From Cnuella takakiae (GTDB taxonomy: Bacteria > Bacteroidota > Bacteroidia > Chitinophagales > Chitinophagaceae), in the NCBI RefSeq assembly GCF_001953305.1, contig NZ_MTFE01000010.1, forward strand, positions 2,849,740 to 2,913,739: DNA of 64,000 nucleotides, written 5' to 3'. Below the pieces are notes generated by a model that had not been told where the DNA came from, ran no database searches, and saw only the letters and a list, made by a program, of their open reading frames with translations. The translations under genes were made by a program, and so were the position numbers. Of this stretch, positions 32,593-41,758 are shown in pieces (the first letter of the stretch is position 1; each line of letters starts with the position of its first letter).

Positions 32593-33918
32593 ATGCGCAA
32601 TGCCATTGCACCCGCCCAGGGAAAACTGGGTGTATTAATTCCCGGACTGGGGGCGGTAGCCACCACCCTTATTGCCGGTGTAGCTGCTGTAAAAAAAGAC
32701 CTCGCTCAGCCTGTTGGCTCGCTCACCCAGATGGGTAGCATTCGTTTGGGTAAAAGAACGGAAGGCCGCTCACCCAAGATCAAAGATTTTGTTCCCCTCG
32801 CCAACCTCGATGAACTGGTATTTGGCGGATGGGATGTATATGCCGATAATGTTTTAGAAGCGGCTATGAAAGCCAAAGTGCTGGAGCCCATGATGCTGCA
32901 TGCTGTAAGAGCAGAACTGGAAAGCATCAAACCAATGAAGGCCGTGTTTGACCGCAGCTATGTGGCCAATCTCGATAGCACCCATGTAAAAGAAGCACCA
33001 ACCAAGGCTGAACTTGCCAAGGCTTTAATGGATGATATTGAAAACTTCAGGGATGCCAACGATTGTACCCGTGTGGTAATTGTTTGGTGCGGATCTACCG
33101 AGAAATACATTGAAGTTTCCGAAGTCCACGAATCCATTGAAGCATTTGAAGAAGGCCTCCGCAACAACGACCCGCAGATTTCACCTTCCATGATCTATGC
33201 ATATGCGGCCATTAAGCTCGGTGTGCCCTTTATGAATGGTGCGCCTAACCTTACCTGCGATATTCCGGCATTGATGGAGCTGGCCAGGCAAACCGGTACA
33301 CCCATTGGCGGTAAGGATTTTAAAACCGGTCAAACGCTGATGAAGACCATCCTGGCACCTGGACTGGCCGCAAGAGCGCTGGGCATCAAGGGTTGGTTCT
33401 CCTCCAATATCCTGGGCAACAGGGATGGGTATGTGCTGGATCATCCGGATAATTTCAAAACCAAGGAAGTATCGAAGCTCAGTGTGCTGGAAGATATCTT
33501 GCAGCCCGATGCCAATCCCGAGTTGTACGGTGATATTTACCACAAGGTGCGGATCAACTACTATCCGCCGCATGGCGACAATAAGGAGAGCTGGGACAAT
33601 ATCGACATCTTTGGCTGGCTGGGTTACAGCATGCAGATCAAGATCAACTTTCTTTGCCGCGACTCCATCCTTGCAGCGCCCATTGTACTGGACCTTGCCC
33701 TGTTTGCCGACCTGGCCAAGCGGGCCAATATGTCGGGTATCCAGGAATGGCTGTCTTTTTATTTCAAAAGCCCGCAAACTTTACCCGAGCTGCGGCCCGA
33801 ACATGATATTTTCAAACAGTTGATTAAGCTGCAAAATACCCTGCGCCACATGATGGGTGAAGACCTGATCACCCACCTTGGGCTGGATTACTACCAGGAC
33901 CTGGTAGAAACCCTGTAA
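32593..33918 (+). CDS. ino1: Inositol-3-phosphate synthase
   Basis: A 441-residue NAD-dependent enzyme that turns glucose 6-phosphate into myo-inositol 3-phosphate. VLIPGLGAVATT is the Rossmann loop; NGAPNLTCDIPAL, IGGKDFKTGQT and SWDNIDIFGWLGY are conserved active-site regions. It supplies inositol for phosphoinositol lipids known in Bacteroidota. Unlike the Bacteroides cluster, no CDP-alcohol transferase or phosphatase of that set is adjacent; only the histidine phosphatase upstream. Followed by a strong terminator, so monocistronic or bicistronic. Confidence 0.93.
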   Translation: MRNAIAPAQGKLGVLIPGLGAVATTLIAGVAAVKKDLAQPVGSLTQMGSIRLGKRTEGRSPKIKDFVPLANLDELVFGGWDVYADNVLEAAMKAKVLEPMMLHAVRAELESIKPMKAVFDRSYVANLDSTHVKEAPTKAELAKALMDDIENFRDANDCTRVVIVWCGSTEKYIEVSEVHESIEAFEEGLRNNDPQISPSMIYAYAAIKLGVPFMNGAPNLTCDIPALMELARQTGTPIGGKDFKTGQTLMKTILAPGLAARALGIKGWFSSNILGNRDGYVLDHPDNFKTKEVSKLSVLEDILQPDANPELYGDIYHKVRINYYPPHGDNKESWDNIDIFGWLGYSMQIKINFLCRDSILAAPIVLDLALFADLAKRANMSGIQEWLSFYFKSPQTLPELRPEHDIFKQLIKLQNTLRHMMGEDLITHLGLDYYQDLVETL

Positions 33919-33945
33919 GTTTTTCTGCTAGTTTTATTTTGTATA

Positions 33946-33985
33946 AAACCAGGGCCTGTTATCGACACAGGCCCTGGTTTATTTT
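33946..33985 (+). terminator. Terminator of ino1
   Basis: Perfect 14-bp stem (33946-33959 with 33967-33980), 7-base loop, then ATTTT. Confidence 0.9.
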
Positions 33986-33993
33986 GAGTAGTT

Positions 33994-34062
33994 CTCACAG
34001 ATGACACCGATAGCACAGATGATCCTTGCGATAAAATCTGTGTTACCTGTGTCATCTGTGAG
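33994..34062. repeat. CTCACAGATGACAC inverted repeat
   Basis: Perfect 14-bp arms (33994-34007 with 34049-34062), and an inner CACAGAT / ATCTGTG pair. Between ino1 and the methyltransferase gene. It looks like a dispersed repeat rather than a terminator, since the ino1 terminator is already present. Confidence 0.6.
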
Positions 34063-34105
34063 CACAATATTCATTCTCCCAAGAGCAACTACTGTTTTCT
34101 AACAA

Positions 34106-34750
34106 TCAATTTGTGAGCATCATTCCTCTTAAAACAAACACACTAGTCGCTGTTTCGCTTCCATCGAGGTTGATGATCTCATTGTGCTGTGCAATGCAAA
34201 AGGGGAGCAGCCGCTCAATAAAAGGTTTGGCCATCAAACGCTGGGGCGTACTTAACATGATCAAAGTGCCTTTATCTAAAAAGCTGGTGAGCACCTTGAA
34301 AAGCGTTTCAAATACTGCGGGCTCATAATTGATATCGCTTAAGAGCAATACATCTGCATGTATATCCTCAGGCAGGTAGTTCCAATCCATTTCGAGTGCA
34401 GCAAAGTTGGTACAACCATTTGCCTTGGCCGACAACTGCATCCAGCCAATGGCTTCGGGTGCATAATCAGTACAACAAACTTCACTGGCCCATTGTGCTG
34501 CAACAAGCGATGGCAAGCCAAGGCCACCTGCCAGTTCCAATACCTTTTTGTTCTGAATTAGTTTTGGGTGGGTGTCTACAAAACGGCTCAAAGCAAGGGC
34601 AGCCGGCCAAAGCCTAGCCCAATAAGGAAAATCCTTTCCGGGCATCTGTTCATAACGCGATTTCACCGCCTGCAGATCGGGCAGGTGCAAGGCAACAGGC
34701 CTATGATCAAATTGTATATGTTGAATATGTACAGGATAGGCCAGGTGCAT
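34106..34750 (-). CDS. Lysine methyltransferase-like (Methyltransf_16) protein
   Basis: A 214-residue Rossmann methyltransferase. Motif I is VLELAGGLGLPSLVAA, and LLLSDINYEP after motif III is the D-x-x-Y-type motif typical of the METTL21/Methyltransf_16 group that methylates protein lysines. FPYWARLWPAALALS precedes motif I as usual. Target protein unknown. It stands opposite the sialate O-acetylesterase gene, with a 109-base gap containing both promoters. Confidence 0.78.
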   Translation of the reverse strand: MHLAYPVHIQHIQFDHRPVALHLPDLQAVKSRYEQMPGKDFPYWARLWPAALALSRFVDTHPKLIQNKKVLELAGGLGLPSLVAAQWASEVCCTDYAPEAIGWMQLSAKANGCTNFAALEMDWNYLPEDIHADVLLLSDINYEPAVFETLFKVLTSFLDKGTLIMLSTPQRLMAKPFIERLLPFCIAQHNEIINLDGSETATSVFVLRGMMLTN

Positions 34751-34859
34751 GCAATTAGTTTAGCCGGTGCAAAGGGCAAATTTAGTTTGACCGAATTAGC
34801 TATAAGCCCAAGTGGTTTTTTTATTTCCTTACCTTCCGCAGGCAAATAAATACCCTGCC

Positions 34860-36251
34860 ATGTACCGCGTCTCTTTCCTTGTTCTTCTTTGTTTATTTCA
34901 ATTGTGCGCCGCCGCCCGCATTGAATTGCCCTCCGTTATCGGCAACAACATGGTCGTTCCGCAAAATACCCGCATACGCTTGTGGGGCTGGGCTTCGCCA
35001 TCAGAAAAAGTTTTTGTAACGCCTTCCTGGAGTAACCGCACCGATTCTGCAGTGGCAACCCGTGATGCGAAATGGGAGCTTTGGGTAGAGTCGCCTGCAG
35101 CGGGTGGTCCGCACCAGGTCACCTTTCGCGGCAGCAATACCATCGTGGTAGATAATATCCTCAGTGGTGCCGTGTGGCTTTGCTCGGGACAAAGCAATAT
35201 GGAGTGGAATTACTACAACGGAATAGAAGGGATGCGCTCGGAAATAGAAAAGGGCAACCAGCCGCAGATCCGCTTTTTCCAGGTAGATCGCAAAACAGCA
35301 TTGCATCCACAGGACGATGTTCGGGGCAAATGGGTAGTGTGTGATTCCAATACCCTCAAGTCCTTTAGCGGCGTAGGATATTTCTTTGGCAGCCGGCTGC
35401 ACGATAGCCTGCATGTACCTGTTGGTTTGATCAATGCAAGTTGGGGCGGCACGCCCGCCGAAGTGTGGATGCCCGATACACTGGTATTGAAAAATGATAC
35501 CTGGAAGAAGGACCTGGAAAAGTTGAGCAATACGCCTTACTGGACCATTACTCCCGGCCTCGCATTCAATGCCATGATCGCACCGCTCACGCCCTTTGTG
35601 CTTGACGGCGCAATCTGGTACCAGGGCGAAAGCAATGTGGGCGCCGCCAACAGTTATGGTTCCCTTTTCAGCACCCTGATCAATTCCTGGAGAAAAGCCT
35701 GGAGCAAGGAACTTCCTTTCTACTTTGTCCAGATTGCTCCTTATACTTATGGACCGCATTTTGGTGCAGCCTTGCTGCGTGAGCAGCAGGCAAGGGTTGC
35801 TGCAACGCTTCCGCACACCGGCATGGTGGTGGTTAGCGACCTTGTACATGATACCACCAATATCCATCCCGTCAACAAACGTGATGTTGGCTACCGCCTG
35901 GCAGCCCTTGCATTAAGCGATGCATATGGGAAAGCATTGCCGGTAACTAGTTCCAAGACTTTTCAACGAGCCGAGACAAAGGGCAATAAAATGGTGGTTT
36001 CTTTTACAGGAAATGATGGCAAACTGGTACTAAAGGGCAAAACACCGCAGGCTTTATTGATTGCTGGTGCTGATGGCGTTTACCTGCCAGCGCAGGCCAA
36101 GGTGGTGGGTAATAACCTGGAAGTTTGGCACCCGCAAATCAAAGTGCCGCAAAGTGTGCGCTACCAGTTTAGCAGCGCTGGTGTAGGTAATATGGTCGAT
36201 AGCTATGGTTTGCCCTTAGCTCCGTTCCGTACCGATAACCTGGAGCTTTAA
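34860..36251 (+). CDS. Sialate O-acetylesterase-like SGNH esterase
   Basis: A 463-residue exported esterase. From ATG 34860 there is a signal peptide (MYRVSFLVLLCLFQLCAAA) and the start of the mature domain IELPSVIGNNMVVPQ. The SASA-type active site is WLCSGQSNMEW with nucleophile S112, then GAIWYQGESN (block III) and NIHPVNKRDVGYRLA with the catalytic His. It removes acetyl groups from sialic acid or xylan-type glycans in the periplasm. It is followed by a tiny lipoprotein gene. Confidence 0.9.
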   Translation: MYRVSFLVLLCLFQLCAAARIELPSVIGNNMVVPQNTRIRLWGWASPSEKVFVTPSWSNRTDSAVATRDAKWELWVESPAAGGPHQVTFRGSNTIVVDNILSGAVWLCSGQSNMEWNYYNGIEGMRSEIEKGNQPQIRFFQVDRKTALHPQDDVRGKWVVCDSNTLKSFSGVGYFFGSRLHDSLHVPVGLINASWGGTPAEVWMPDTLVLKNDTWKKDLEKLSNTPYWTITPGLAFNAMIAPLTPFVLDGAIWYQGESNVGAANSYGSLFSTLINSWRKAWSKELPFYFVQIAPYTYGPHFGAALLREQQARVAATLPHTGMVVVSDLVHDTTNIHPVNKRDVGYRLAALALSDAYGKALPVTSSKTFQRAETKGNKMVVSFTGNDGKLVLKGKTPQALLIAGADGVYLPAQAKVVGNNLEVWHPQIKVPQSVRYQFSSAGVGNMVDSYGLPLAPFRTDNLEL

Positions 36252-36323
36252 TAACCAGGATAAAGAAGCGCACCTACAATTTTTATAATTTCAATTTTCT
36301 AAAAATTCAAAATCAACAACACC

Positions 36324-36488
36324 ATGAAGCAGATGAAATACTTTTTTGCAGCCCTCACCATCGTAGCACTTGCAGCAGCATCTTGTGGCAACTCAGGCGA
36401 AACCAGCACTACCACACCAACGGACACCGTAACCCAGCCTGTTGATACCATCAAGTCTGATCCTTCCACTTTCTCTGATCCACACTAA
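36324..36488 (+). CDS. Small lipoprotein, 54 residues
   Basis: A short gene: MKQMKYFFAALTIVALAAAS then Cys 21 gives a clear lipobox (AAASC). The mature 34 residues are rich in Thr, Ser and Asp, with TTTPTDTVTQPVDTI and end SDPH. No folded domain. Such short Thr-rich lipoproteins are common in Bacteroidota. It lies 72 bases after the esterase gene and before an unusually long hairpin. Confidence 0.75.
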   Translation: MKQMKYFFAALTIVALAAASCGNSGETSTTTPTDTVTQPVDTIKSDPSTFSDPH

Positions 36489-36576
36489 AAACTTGTTGCA
36501 GGTTTTGGGTTTGGATAGGATTCTAAGCCTGGAGCTTTGAATTATGATTGGATAGATACTTGATTGTACAATCAAC

Positions 36577-36641
36577 TTAAAACACCTGCAATGAAAATGC
36601 CCTTGCTTTTAGCAAGGGCATTTTCATTGCAGGTGTTTTAA
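36577..36641. terminator. 31-bp perfect bidirectional hairpin
   Basis: Arms 36577-36607 and 36611-36641 are perfectly complementary over 31 bases with a 3-base loop. The right edge lies three bases from the stop of the minus-strand lipoprotein gene. Works as terminator for both convergent genes. Confidence 0.9.
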
Positions 36642-36644
36642 CCA

Positions 36645-37013
36645 CTATTGTTGTTTTAAAATTAATTCACGTATGTCGGCTCCTTCTTCCTGCCAGCAAC
36701 GTAAGGATCCATCTGCGCTGAATTCATATCGGTAAGCCCCATTTAAATCCAGTTGTGAAGTGTTGCTTTTTTGCTGGAATACCAGTGAAGCCTGGTCGGA
36801 CTGGAACATGCCCGTAGTCTCCGGAAGAGCAGCCTGGTCGTAAGGCGCGGCTGCAAAATAATTACCTTCAAATACCAGCGTAACCTGAGTAGTATCCTGG
36901 TTATTATGGTGGTAATAACCAATATAAGCTCCTTCCCATTGATTTTCCGGTACACTATTATCCAGACAACCCGTAAGCAAGGTGGCCAGGAACAACCAAC
37001 ACAGCTTTATCAT
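36645..37013 (-). CDS. Small lipoprotein, unknown function
   Basis: A 122-residue lipoprotein: MIKLCWLFLATLLTGC carries a lipobox ending at C16. The mature part is beta-rich, with the segment QVTLVFEGNYFAAA and a C-terminal RELILKQQ. An ATG three codons further upstream (37022) is also possible. No recognised family. The stop is almost in contact with the long hairpin. Confidence 0.68.
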   Translation of the reverse strand: MIKLCWLFLATLLTGCLDNSVPENQWEGAYIGYYHHNNQDTTQVTLVFEGNYFAAAPYDQAALPETTGMFQSDQASLVFQQKSNTSQLDLNGAYRYEFSADGSLRCWQEEGADIRELILKQQ

Positions 37014-37144
37014 GGATAGCAAATTTGCCCTGCATAGACAAATACTATGCTAGATTTTAAATTGTTGCAACACCAACAGGGAAAGCTGCAGCATCTGGCT
37101 TGAAAATCATTAGGAAGAACTAACGGTAATTCTGAAAAAAAAGT

Positions 37145-37194
37145 AAAAGGTAAAAGAATGGATGCCTGCTTTTGCATTGATTCTTTTACCTTTT
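37145..37194 (-). terminator. Terminator of araC-type gene
   Basis: 15-bp stem (37145-37159 with 37180-37194) 40 bases beyond the regulator stop on the minus strand, with A/T-rich ends giving Ts. Confidence 0.75.
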
Positions 37195-37232
37195 TTATGT
37201 TGGCTTACGTCCATGAGCATTTTAAAAAAGCT

Positions 37233-38102
37233 CTAAATACTAAGGAACTCCCTCTTGTACTGCACCGGGTTCTGGTGCATGATCTCCCTGAAATGTTTAT
37301 TAAAATTGGATAAGGTACTATAGCCACATTCATAACAAACCTGGGCAACGGTTGCTTCGGTATTGGTGAGCAGCTTGCAGGCATGGCTGATCCTGATCTC
37401 CGCCAGGAAGCGGCTGAAGGGACGACCGGTTTTGCTGGTAAAATAGCGGCTAAACGATGTGGGCGTCATGTGCAGCAGGGCAGCTATTTCCTCCAGGCTG
37501 ATCTTGTTTTTGAAATTGCGCAGCAGGTACGCATATACCAGGTTTACCCGGTCTTTTTCCTGTTCCGTTTCGTGCCCTTCGTAGGTACGCGATGAGACAT
37601 AGTCAAATTCGTGGGTGGATGCCAGCAGGTCGAGCATTTGCAACAGCAGAATCACACTGGGCAAACCATGAAGGGTGCAAAGGTTTTGAAGCATTCGTGC
37701 AACCTTGCTGCGCACGGTACCTTGAAATTGTAGCCCCCGCAGCGATCGTTCGAAAAACTTCTGCAGGCCAACCATCTCCGTTTTCTTCAGGATGTCGTTG
37801 CCCAGAAAATGCTCGTTCAGGTACACCACAATACCTTCTACTTCCAGATTGCTGCCGGGGCGGAAATAAGCTTCATCGCTGCGCCACAGGTGGGGAAGGT
37901 GTGGCCCGGTAAATACCAGTTCGCCCGGACCAAAATGCGTGATGCTGTCGCCAATAAACCGGGTGCCGCTGCCCTGCAATACCAGGAACAGCTGGTACTC
38001 GCTATGCGCATGCCATACAGGGTCGAAATGTGGGTCGCGTAAATGGCGCACCTGGAAAATTTGTGTTTCAGGAATGGCCGACTTGTGTAGGGCTGCTTTC
38101 AC
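37233..38102 (-). CDS. AraC-family transcriptional regulator
   Basis: A 289-residue regulator. The N-terminal cupin-like sensor has HAHSEYQLFLVLQGSG and GPGELVFTGPHLPH; the C-terminal two-helix-turn-helix region (about 185-285) runs ISLEEIAALLHMTPTSFSRYFTSKTG and ATVAQVCYECGYSTLSNFNKHFREIMHQNP. It sits divergent from the SusC/SusD locus, so it most likely controls that locus in response to a sugar or its breakdown product. The 413-base gap contains nested inverted repeats. Confidence 0.9.
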   Translation of the reverse strand: MKAALHKSAIPETQIFQVRHLRDPHFDPVWHAHSEYQLFLVLQGSGTRFIGDSITHFGPGELVFTGPHLPHLWRSDEAYFRPGSNLEVEGIVVYLNEHFLGNDILKKTEMVGLQKFFERSLRGLQFQGTVRSKVARMLQNLCTLHGLPSVILLLQMLDLLASTHEFDYVSSRTYEGHETEQEKDRVNLVYAYLLRNFKNKISLEEIAALLHMTPTSFSRYFTSKTGRPFSRFLAEIRISHACKLLTNTEATVAQVCYECGYSTLSNFNKHFREIMHQNPVQYKREFLSI

Positions 38103-38247
38103 GGTTGGTTCTCGTCTTGGATATCTTAAATATAAGCTTGCTGAATGACAAAATACAGTCAGACATGGATAAAAAAGTAATGGATGATGGCGGTATTTAT
38201 TTCCATTTTTATTGTGCGACTAACGATTAAAAGCCAATACTATGTTT

Positions 38248-38354
38248 TACGTATTACTACCTCGTAAACCTTCTATTTCATTGAGTGGCATATTGCGGGA
38301 AACTACACGCTGGCGATCCCGCCAGCACTCCCGCAAATGACTCAGTATTACGTA
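38248..38354. promoter_or_regulatory. Nested inverted repeats upstream of susC
   Basis: Three concentric inverted repeats: TACGTATTACT (38248-38258) with AGTATTACGTA (38344-38354, one mismatch), TTGCGGGA (38293-38300) with TCCCGCAA (38329-38336), and GCTGGCG (38309-38315) with CGCCAGC (38320-38326). The region 38103-38515 otherwise shows no gene. It may be an operator for the AraC protein or a leader structure. Confidence 0.5.
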
Positions 38355-38515
38355 TTTGCCATCCAAGATCAAAAAATACGAGATAGCAGCACCTGGTAAG
38401 ATTTTACATCTTCTACCTACAGCTTCAATCATCCGCTGCCATTATTAACCGTCAGTTTGATCTTTTTATTAGGGCCTCTTTGCCATGCTTTTCTAACGGT
38501 TCAAAATTGTTTGCC

Positions 38516-41500
38516 ATGAAAATTTGCTTTACCCCGCAAAACAGCGGGACTGTTTCGCATGCCTATAGCGGCAGACGCCGCTACCTCTGGCAGGTTTTAC
38601 TACTCCTTTTTTGTTGTAGCATCCAACTTTCCCTCAATGCCCAGAATGTAGTTACCGGTAAGGTTAGCTCGGGAGATACCGCCCTTGCCGGTGTGTCGGT
38701 GCAGGTAAAGGGTTCAGCTGTTACCACCCAAACCAATGGGCAGGGTGTGTATAGTATCAATGCGGCACCCAACGCTACTTTGGTTTTTACCTTTGTAGGT
38801 TTTGCCACCCGCGAAATGCCGGTCAACAACCGCTCGGTGCTCAACCTGAGCCTTGAATCGAACAGCCAGCAGATGAGCGATGTAGTGGTAGTTGGGTATA
38901 GCACCCAAAAGAAGGCCACAGTAACGGGATCCATCAGCAGCATCAGTGCCTCCGACCTCACCACCACACCTGCAACCACCACCTCGGGTGCCCTTGTAGG
39001 TAAGGTGCAGGGCGTAACCACCCGGTCGCCCGACAGCCGCCCCGGCCGTGGTGTCAATATCCAGATCCGCAACATGGGCAACCCGCTGTTTGTAGTGGAT
39101 GGCATTCCCTTTACCGGGGGCAGCACCACGCCAACGGCTTTTGGCTTTGCACAGGGTGCCGGCTCGGATGTGTTCAATACCCTGGGGTTGGAAGACATCG
39201 AAAGCATTACCATCCTCAAAGATGCTTCGGCTTCCATCTATGGTTTGCGTGCCGCCAACGGCGTGGTGCTCATAACCACCAAAAAAGGCAAGCGCGAACA
39301 GCCCACCATCAATGTGTCGGGGTATTATGGCTTGCAAAACTTTACCCGCTATCCAAAACCTGCCAATGCCGGCCAGTATGTGCGGGCACTGGTGGAATCG
39401 GAGCAGAATGCCGGCCGCAACCCCGCTTTGTTGTATACCAAAGAAGAACTGGCCAAGTGGGAAGCCGGTACCGACAGCGCTTACCGCAGCTACGATTATT
39501 ATAAAATGGTGATCCGCCCCAATGTGCCGCAGCGCTATATCAATGCCAGTGCATCGGGAGGAACCCAGCGCTCGACCTATTATTTCTCTATCAGCCACCT
39601 CGATCAGGATGCCCTGCTGAAGGATTTCAAATACCAGCGTACCAACCTCCAGGCCAACCTCAACACGCAACTGGCCAACCGGCTGCAGATTGGCACCCAG
39701 ATCAGCATGCGCCTGGAGAAAAACTTCAACATTGGCGTACCAGGCCTGGATGATTATTTCAATCCATTCCTGAGCATCTTCAGTATGTGGCCCACCGAAA
39801 GCCCTTATGCCAATGGCAACACCAATTATATCAACCAAACCCACAACGTAAACGTAAACCCCGCCACTTATAAGGAAGATGTTACCGGCTGGATCAGGAA
39901 CGACTGGCACGGGATGAATATCAACCTGAACGCCCAGTACGATTTCAAATTTGGTATGACGGCAAAGGGTACACTTTCGTACAACTACCAGAACGAAGAT
40001 TTCGACGGCATGGAATATACCTATGCCGCTTATATCTACAACCCGCAAACAGGAAAGTATGAAGACCGGCCTGCTGGCGGTGGTACGCCTTACGGCAACC
40101 AGAACCCCTGGCGGGAAAAGCACAAACGCAATGTGATCAACCGGTATGCGCAGTTCCAGCTCAACTACAACAAGCAGCTCGGGTTGCACAACATAGCCGC
40201 TGTAGCTGCTTACGAAAGGTCGGATTACGACAACTCTTATTTTGTAGTGCACACCATTCCCTCCAACAACTTCGTATCGCAGATGGGCTTTGCCGAGCAG
40301 GACATCCTGCAGGACAACTGGGCGGTGGAAGCACGTGCCGGTTATATTGGCCGCCTCAACTACAACTACCGCCAGAAATACCTGCTGGAACTGTTGGGCC
40401 GCTACGATGGTTCTTACCTCTATGCACCCGGCAGCCGCTGGGGTTTCTTTAGTGGTGTATCGGGTGGCTGGCGTATATCGCAGGAGGATTGGTTTCAGAA
40501 TGTAAAATTCATCTCCGACCTGAAGTTGCGTGCCTCTTATGGCGAAACCGGCAGCGAAGCCGGTGTTGCTGCCTTCGATTACCTGCCCGGGTACAATTTC
40601 TTCTCAGGCAGCTCCATCTTCAACGGTGCTTATACCATTGGCCTGCGGCCCCGCGGTTTGCCCATCACCAAACTTTCCTGGGTGATGAACCGCACCAAGA
40701 ACGTAGGTGTGGATTTCAGCCTGCTGAAAGGAAAGATCAGCGGCCAGTTCGACCTCTTTGAGCGCAAGCGCACCGGGCTGCCCGCAGGCCGCTACGACGT
40801 GTTGCTGCCTACCGAAGTAGGTTACCAGTTGCCCAACGAAAACCTTAATGCCGACGCTACCCGCGGTATGGAAGCCATCATCAACTACAACAACAAAGCT
40901 GGCGAGGTTACCTATTCCATTGGGGTTAACGGTTCGCTTGCCCGGCAGCGCAGCCTGTACACCTACAAGCCCAGGTTTGGCAACTCCTGGGATGAATACC
41001 GCAACTCCATCGAAGACCGTTGGTCCGGGGTTGTAGGATCGGGCGATAACAATGCTTTTGGTTACCATGTGATCGGCCGTTTCCAAAGCCAAACCGATAT
41101 TGATAACCATCCCGTGAACATCGACGGACAGGGCAACCGCACCATGATGCCCGGGGATTTTATTTACGAAGACGCCAACGGCGATGGCATCATTAACGAT
41201 ATGGACCGCAGGCCCATTGGCTACCCCCGTGGCGGAAACCCCTTCCTTTCTTTTGGTTCCATGATCAATGCCAGCTGGCGCGGCTTCAGCCTGGCCATTG
41301 TGTGGGCCGGTGCCAGCATGCAATCGTTCCAGCGCAATGTGGAGTTGATGTTCCCCTTCCAGAACAATGGCAACTCACCCCATTATATGCTCACCGACCG
41401 GTGGCGCCGGGAGGATCCATACGATCCCAACAGCAAGTGGGTTGCAGGTACTTATCCCGCCATCCGCAGGGACAATACCAGCCATATCAACTACCAGCTC

Positions 41501-41746
41501 AATGATTTCTGGTTGATCAATATCAGCTACCTGCGCCTGCGCAACCTGGAGATTGGCTACGACCTGCCCAAGAGCTGGATCCGGAAAGCCGGTATGTCGC
41601 GGGCGAGGTTCTATGTAAATGGTACCAACCTCTTCACCGTGGACAATGTAAAACACCTGGAAATCGATCCGGAGATTACTTCGGGCAGCGGCCTGGTGTA
41701 CCCGCAGCAGAAGCTGTACACCTTTGGTTTCAACGTTTCATTTTAA
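38516..41746 (+). CDS. SusC/RagA family TonB-linked outer membrane protein
   Basis: A 1076-residue TonB-dependent importer. An N-terminal signal (RRRYLWQVLLLLFCCSIQLS, cut near NAQ) precedes a carboxypeptidase-like CarboxypepD_reg domain (about 45-115), then the plug DVVVVGYSTQKKATVTGSIS, with FVVDGIPF and ILKDASASIYGLRAANGVV, and a 22-strand barrel ending in an aromatic residue (NVSF). ATG 38516 is chosen over 38480 because it gives the normal charged n-region. It works with the SusD lipoprotein to capture and import large ligands. Confidence 0.95.
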   Translation: MKICFTPQNSGTVSHAYSGRRRYLWQVLLLLFCCSIQLSLNAQNVVTGKVSSGDTALAGVSVQVKGSAVTTQTNGQGVYSINAAPNATLVFTFVGFATREMPVNNRSVLNLSLESNSQQMSDVVVVGYSTQKKATVTGSISSISASDLTTTPATTTSGALVGKVQGVTTRSPDSRPGRGVNIQIRNMGNPLFVVDGIPFTGGSTTPTAFGFAQGAGSDVFNTLGLEDIESITILKDASASIYGLRAANGVVLITTKKGKREQPTINVSGYYGLQNFTRYPKPANAGQYVRALVESEQNAGRNPALLYTKEELAKWEAGTDSAYRSYDYYKMVIRPNVPQRYINASASGGTQRSTYYFSISHLDQDALLKDFKYQRTNLQANLNTQLANRLQIGTQISMRLEKNFNIGVPGLDDYFNPFLSIFSMWPTESPYANGNTNYINQTHNVNVNPATYKEDVTGWIRNDWHGMNINLNAQYDFKFGMTAKGTLSYNYQNEDFDGMEYTYAAYIYNPQTGKYEDRPAGGGTPYGNQNPWREKHKRNVINRYAQFQLNYNKQLGLHNIAAVAAYERSDYDNSYFVVHTIPSNNFVSQMGFAEQDILQDNWAVEARAGYIGRLNYNYRQKYLLELLGRYDGSYLYAPGSRWGFFSGVSGGWRISQEDWFQNVKFISDLKLRASYGETGSEAGVAAFDYLPGYNFFSGSSIFNGAYTIGLRPRGLPITKLSWVMNRTKNVGVDFSLLKGKISGQFDLFERKRTGLPAGRYDVLLPTEVGYQLPNENLNADATRGMEAIINYNNKAGEVTYSIGVNGSLARQRSLYTYKPRFGNSWDEYRNSIEDRWSGVVGSGDNNAFGYHVIGRFQSQTDIDNHPVNIDGQGNRTMMPGDFIYEDANGDGIINDMDRRPIGYPRGGNPFLSFGSMINASWRGFSLAIVWAGASMQSFQRNVELMFPFQNNGNSPHYMLTDRWRREDPYDPNSKWVAGTYPAIRRDNTSHINYQLNDFWLINISYLRLRNLEIGYDLPKSWIRKAGMSRARFYVNGTNLFTVDNVKHLEIDPEITSGSGLVYPQQKLYTFGFNVSF

Positions 41747-41758
41747 ACTATTGCTTGT

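Noticed and set aside
37145-37194. Riboswitch upstream of the small lipoprotein gene
   Set aside because: A simple A/T-rich hairpin just past the AraC stop is explained by a terminator.
38247-38432. A 61-codon minus-strand frame in the susC promoter region
   Set aside because: Lies across the nested inverted repeats and has no protein-like features.
38714-40252. A 512-codon minus-strand frame inside susC
   Set aside because: Antisense shadow of a long SusC gene; no recognisable domain.
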